A stretch of DNA of 64,000 nt from Spirochaetaceae bacterium UBA5556 (GTDB lineage Bacteria > Spirochaetota > Spirochaetia > Treponematales > Rectinemataceae), in NCBI GenBank assembly GCA_002425765.1, contig DIMW01000014.1:71198-135197 (forward strand), written 5' to 3'. The notes beneath the pieces were generated by a model. It was not told where the DNA came from. It saw only the letters and a list, made by a program, of their open reading frames with translations, and did not search any database. A program made the translations under genes and the position numbers. Of the stretch, positions 61,142 through 64,000 are shown one piece after another. The stretch's first letter is position 1, and every line of letters begins with the position of its first letter.

Positions 61142-61720
61142 TTATTTAATCAGTCCCGAAAAGCCCATGAAGGCGACTCCGATCAGCGCGGTGGCCATGA
61201 ACAAAATGGGTGTGCCCTGCAGAAATTTCGGCACTGGGCTCGTTTTCATGCGTTCGCGGATACCGGCGAGCAATATCATCGCCAGCAGATAACCGAGCGA
61301 TACCCCTACCGAATACGCGATTGACTGAATGAAATTGTATTTGAAGGATATATTTTCGAAAGTGACAGCCAGTATCGCGCAATTGGTGGTGATCAGCGGC
61401 AGATAAATGCCCATGGCTGAATACAATCCAGGCACATTCTTCTTGAGATAGAACTCGACGAGCTGCACAAGGCTCGCGATGACGAGGATGAAAATGAGAA
61501 TCTGAAGGAAGGTCAGATTAAGCGGCACCAGAATGTAATGGTAAATCGGCCAGGTCGCCGCGGTGGCAAGCACCGTCACAAAGGTGACAGCGTAACCCAT
61601 CCCCATCGACTGCCCAAGATCACTCGTCATGCCGATATAGGAGCAAAGCGCAATAAAGCGCATGACCACAATATTGTTTACAAGCAGCGCAAGAAGGAAA
61701 ATTTTACCGAGCTCCATCAT
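61142..61720 (-). CDS. rnfA: Rnf complex subunit A
   Basis: 192 residues, six helices, with the paired motifs VMRFIALCSYIGMT and TTNCAILAVTFENISFKYNF typical of RnfA/NqrE; the conserved cysteines (Cys26 and the Cys in TTNCAIL) coordinate the intramembrane iron centre. Four-base overlap with rnfE, 11 bp before rnfB. Inner membrane. Confidence 0.95.
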   Translation of the reverse strand: MMELGKIFLLALLVNNIVVMRFIALCSYIGMTSDLGQSMGMGYAVTFVTVLATAATWPIYHYILVPLNLTFLQILIFILVIASLVQLVEFYLKKNVPGLYSAMGIYLPLITTNCAILAVTFENISFKYNFIQSIAYSVGVSLGYLLAMILLAGIRERMKTSPVPKFLQGTPILFMATALIGVAFMGFSGLIK

Positions 61721-62364
61721 GCGGCCTCCTTCTTCGTGACAAGCTCTTTATTTTTCGCCGAGGCTTCCATTTTTTTCTTGAGCCAGATGTTGAGGGATAT
61801 GAACAGGCTGAACACAAAAAAGCCGCCCGGCGGCAGTATGAAGAACAGAATCGGTTGATATGAAGCCGGCATAACCTGAATCCCCGCCAGCGTTCCACTT
61901 CCCAACAGCTCTCTCACCGCCGCAATGGCGATCAGAACCCAGGTGTAGCCAAGCCCCATGCCGAGCCCATCGGCGATGACCGACGCCAGCTTCTGCTTTG
62001 AGGCAAACGCCTCGACGCGCCCCATGATGATACAGTTGACGACAATAAGAGGAATGAACACGCCCATGCTCTTCGAGAGGTCCGGGAAATAGGCCTTCAT
62101 CACAAGATCGACCATCGTCGTGAACGCCGCGATGACGATGATGAAAATCGGGATGCGGATCGTTGTGGGAATCAGCTTTCTGAACAACGAGATAATTACC
62201 TCCGAAAACAGAAGCACGAAGGTCATGGCCAGCCCCATACCGATGCCGTTCGACACGTTCGTCGTCACGGCGATGGCAGAACAGAGGCCGATCATCAGCA
62301 TAAGCAGGGGATTGTCGAAGATGATGCCCTGCTTGAAAATTGAATAGAGCTTTTTCATGTTCAC
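61717..62364 (-). CDS. rnfE: Rnf complex subunit E
   Basis: 215 residues, six helices, homologous in pattern to RnfA: NPLLMLMIGLCSAIAVTTNV and FIPLIVVNCIIMGRVEAFAS, with the two conserved cysteines of the RnfE/NqrD family. The C-terminus (KKKMEASAKNKELVTKKEAA) is basic and cytoplasmic. Overlaps rnfG and rnfA by four bases each. Confidence 0.95.
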   Translation of the reverse strand: MNMKKLYSIFKQGIIFDNPLLMLMIGLCSAIAVTTNVSNGIGMGLAMTFVLLFSEVIISLFRKLIPTTIRIPIFIIVIAAFTTMVDLVMKAYFPDLSKSMGVFIPLIVVNCIIMGRVEAFASKQKLASVIADGLGMGLGYTWVLIAIAAVRELLGSGTLAGIQVMPASYQPILFFILPPGGFFVFSLFISLNIWLKKKMEASAKNKELVTKKEAA

Positions 62365-63026
62365 TTGCCTCCCGCCTGGGGCTGGGTATTCGCCTCAGCG
62401 CCGTCCCCGGCTGACGCATCGCCCTCGGCCGGCGCCGCTATCGCCTTCTGATCCATATAGGCAATCGCCGCGTTGCCGGCGGCCTTGATGATGTTTGTCA
62501 GCGATCTTGAGGAAATCGTCGCGGCGGTAATCGCCACGACATCCTTTTTCACCTCAAAGGGGTCGGTCAGGAACTTCCCGGCGAACTGGCCCAAAAAGGT
62601 CATTTTCTTGGTCTTGTCCACATAGTAAGTCGGGTTTGAGGCGTTCATCCCGAGTCCCGGCGTATCATTCAGCGTCATGACCCTTACGCCTGCCACACTG
62701 CGGTGCAGGTCTATGCCGACCAGCAACGTGGCGTTCCCGCCGTAGCTGGGTCCCGTCGCCTTCACCGCCAGCCCGAGCGGCGCCATGTCGCTCTTCACCT
62801 CATAGGCCGCTTCGAATCTAAAATTCGGATTCGGGCTCACAAGGTCCTGAATCGGATCAAAGGCGGTCGCTTGGGGAAAAAGTTCCTTCAGCGATGCCTG
62901 CAGTTGCATTTCGCTCTGCTTGTCGATGCTCTCCTTGGTGAACGCGTAGACGACCGCGAGACTTGCGCACGCGAGAGAGGCAAACAGCATGAGCGTCACC
63001 CCAAGCTTTGTCATGTCCTTTTTCAT
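62361..63026 (-). CDS. rnfG: Rnf complex subunit G (flavin-binding)
   Basis: 221 residues from the ATG at 63026, sharing ATGA with the rnfD end; the longer frame upstream is a shadow. An N-terminal helix (LGVTLMLFASLACASLAVVY) anchors a periplasmic domain. The FMN attachment motif is in ITAATISSRSLT, where a threonine of S/T-x-AT carries covalent FMN, and DTPGLGMNAS is also typical. The last ~25 residues are Ala/Gly-rich and poorly conserved. Confidence 0.93.
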   Translation of the reverse strand: MKKDMTKLGVTLMLFASLACASLAVVYAFTKESIDKQSEMQLQASLKELFPQATAFDPIQDLVSPNPNFRFEAAYEVKSDMAPLGLAVKATGPSYGGNATLLVGIDLHRSVAGVRVMTLNDTPGLGMNASNPTYYVDKTKKMTFLGQFAGKFLTDPFEVKKDVVAITAATISSRSLTNIIKAAGNAAIAYMDQKAIAAPAEGDASAGDGAEANTQPQAGGK

Positions 63027-64000
63027 TTCGCCGCCTCCTTGGATGGTTTTGCGGGCTTGGGAGGAGGCACAAAGCCGTATTTTTTCATGCGAAGCTTGTT
63101 GAGAAACGGAGTCAGTGTGTTCATGATGAGGATCGCGTAGGTAACACCCTCGGGATATCCGCCGTATTTTCGGATAAGCACGGTAATCAGTCCGATGCCT
63201 ATGCCAAAAACCGCCTGTCCGTACGCTGTCATCGGCCGGGTCGCATAATCGGTCGCCATAAAGAACGCGCCGAACACGATACCGCCCGTCAAAAGCCCGA
63301 GCACCGGATCCATCCCGAGAATCCAGGAAAACACGAAAGTCGAGGCCAGCACCGAAACCGGCACGACCCACTGAATGACCCCTATTCCGAGCAGGAATAG
63401 CCCGCCCAACAGGACAAGGAGGATCGAACTTTCGCCGATGGAGCCCGAGCGGAAGCCCATGAAGAGCTGGCGGTAGAACGCGCCGACATCGTTGGCGCCG
63501 AAATACTTCGCGACATCGGTCAAGGCGTTGCCCTGCTTGAGCAGATTGAGTGGGGTAGCCGCGCTCACCGCGTCGGCGGCGAGAGACAGGCCTTTGGGCA
63601 TGGTCCAGCTCGTAATCGCCGCGGGAAAACTCATGAGCAGAAAGGCCCGCCCTATGAGCGCCGGATTAAAGGGATTCGCACCGAGACCGCCGAAGAATTC
63701 CTTCGCCACCACGATCGCGAAGATCGCGCCGAGCGCCACCATCCACAGAGGGGTCGATGGCGGCAAAATCAACGCGAGCAAAAGCCCGCTCACGACCGCA
63801 GAGAAATCACCCACCGTCGTGCTCGCCTTGATTATTTTCCGGAACACGAACTCCGAAAGCACCGCCGCGACAATCGAGGTCACGACAACGCCCAGGGCGG
63901 GCAGGCCATACAAGTAAATGCCGTATGCCGTCGCAGGCACCAGCGCGATGACCACCGACAGCATTATGCGCGGCGTATCGACGGGAGAGAAGGCATGGGG
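63023..64000 (-). CDS. rnfD: Rnf complex subunit D (5' end beyond window)
   Basis: At least 326 residues. An ATG lies at 63964, but the frame runs on to the window edge as PHAFSPVDTPRIMLSVV, matching the PH-S-x-x-x-T-x-x-IM opening of RnfD, so the true start is outside. The flavin motif is in LPLNLL-like SAATPLNLLKQG (Thr attachment). About nine helices follow, with GGLGANPFNPALIGRAFLLM and FFMATDYATRPMTAYGQAVF typical of RnfD/NqrB. Gene order D-G-E-A-B is the standard rnf order, so rnfC should precede it. Confidence 0.94.
   Translation of the reverse strand, partial: PHAFSPVDTPRIMLSVVIALVPATAYGIYLYGLPALGVVVTSIVAAVLSEFVFRKIIKASTTVGDFSAVVSGLLLALILPPSTPLWMVALGAIFAIVVAKEFFGGLGANPFNPALIGRAFLLMSFPAAITSWTMPKGLSLAADAVSAATPLNLLKQGNALTDVAKYFGANDVGAFYRQLFMGFRSGSIGESSILLVLLGGLFLLGIGVIQWVVPVSVLASTFVFSWILGMDPVLGLLTGGIVFGAFFMATDYATRPMTAYGQAVFGIGIGLITVLIRKYGGYPEGVTYAILIMNTLTPFLNKLRMKKYGFVPPPKPAKPSKEAAK

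Noticed and set aside
63027..63371. Upstream extension of the rnfG frame
   Set aside because: It overlaps rnfD out of frame; the true rnfG start is the ATG at 63026 in the ATGA overlap.

Overview
The window looks like a chromosomal segment of an anaerobic, sugar-fermenting, Gram-negative-type bacterium, most likely a spirochaete. This is inferred from family content: several sugar ABC importers, a BMP-family receptor, an Rnf complex, GH52 and GH4 enzymes, TldD/PmbA. There is no rRNA or other marker gene, so the placement is tentative. The DNA is fairly GC-rich, except for one AT-rich patch near 53.2-54.8 kb. I see no tRNA, rRNA, CRISPR array or insertion sequence.

Layout. (1) 0-3.7 kb: the tail of a sugar permease, then a minus-strand histidine kinase / response regulator / HD-GYP group, then a gene-poor stretch holding decayed pieces of a MalG-type permease and of FeoB. 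(2) 3.7-12.1 kb: a xylo-oligosaccharide locus on the minus strand: GH52 beta-xylosidase, a response regulator with a kinase whose input domain is LacI-like, and a binding protein with two permeases. (3) 12.2-17.6 kb, plus strand: DUF3842, a ZnuABC-like metal importer with unusual ligands, DUF2804, and a ThiS/MoaD-like, ThiF-like and cupin trio. (4) 17.7-25.9 kb: an Rbs-type ABC importer between two TIM-barrel isomerase genes, a divergent GH4 enzyme and a GntR/LacI regulator. (5) 26-33.2 kb: a serine beta-lactamase-fold hydrolase and a full Opp/Dpp importer. (6) 33.3-43.1 kb: GH13_18 phosphorylase, GH63 hydrolase, a complete MalK-type importer, a Gfo/Idh oxidoreductase and a divergent AraC regulator. 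The gene set resembles the E. coli ycj cluster and suggests uptake and breakdown of glucosylglycerate-type solutes. (7) 43.1-49.3 kb: a BMP-type (nucleoside-like) importer with an ADP-ribosylglycohydrolase. (8) 49.4-51.8 kb: a polar amino-acid importer. (9) 51.8-54.8 kb: Sir2 deacylase, a small ferritin-like protein, a short TrmB-like HTH protein, and the AT-rich patch carrying an antitoxin-like ORF and a type II pantothenate kinase. (10) 54.9-64 kb: TldD/PmbA, MetK, an NlpC/P60 protein with a barrel-like C-terminus, and rnfDGEAB, cut by the window end.

Taken together, this is a nutrient-acquisition segment. Six complete ABC importers for organic solutes, plus one metal importer, feed glycoside hydrolases, phosphorylases and isomerases. 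Most systems carry their own regulator: two-component for xylosides, GntR/LacI for the GH4 locus, AraC for the glucosylglycerate-like locus. In all six organic-solute importers the binding-protein gene is followed by a strong hairpin before the next transport gene, which would explain making more binding protein than membrane parts. Rnf would couple the reduced ferredoxin of fermentation to an ion gradient.
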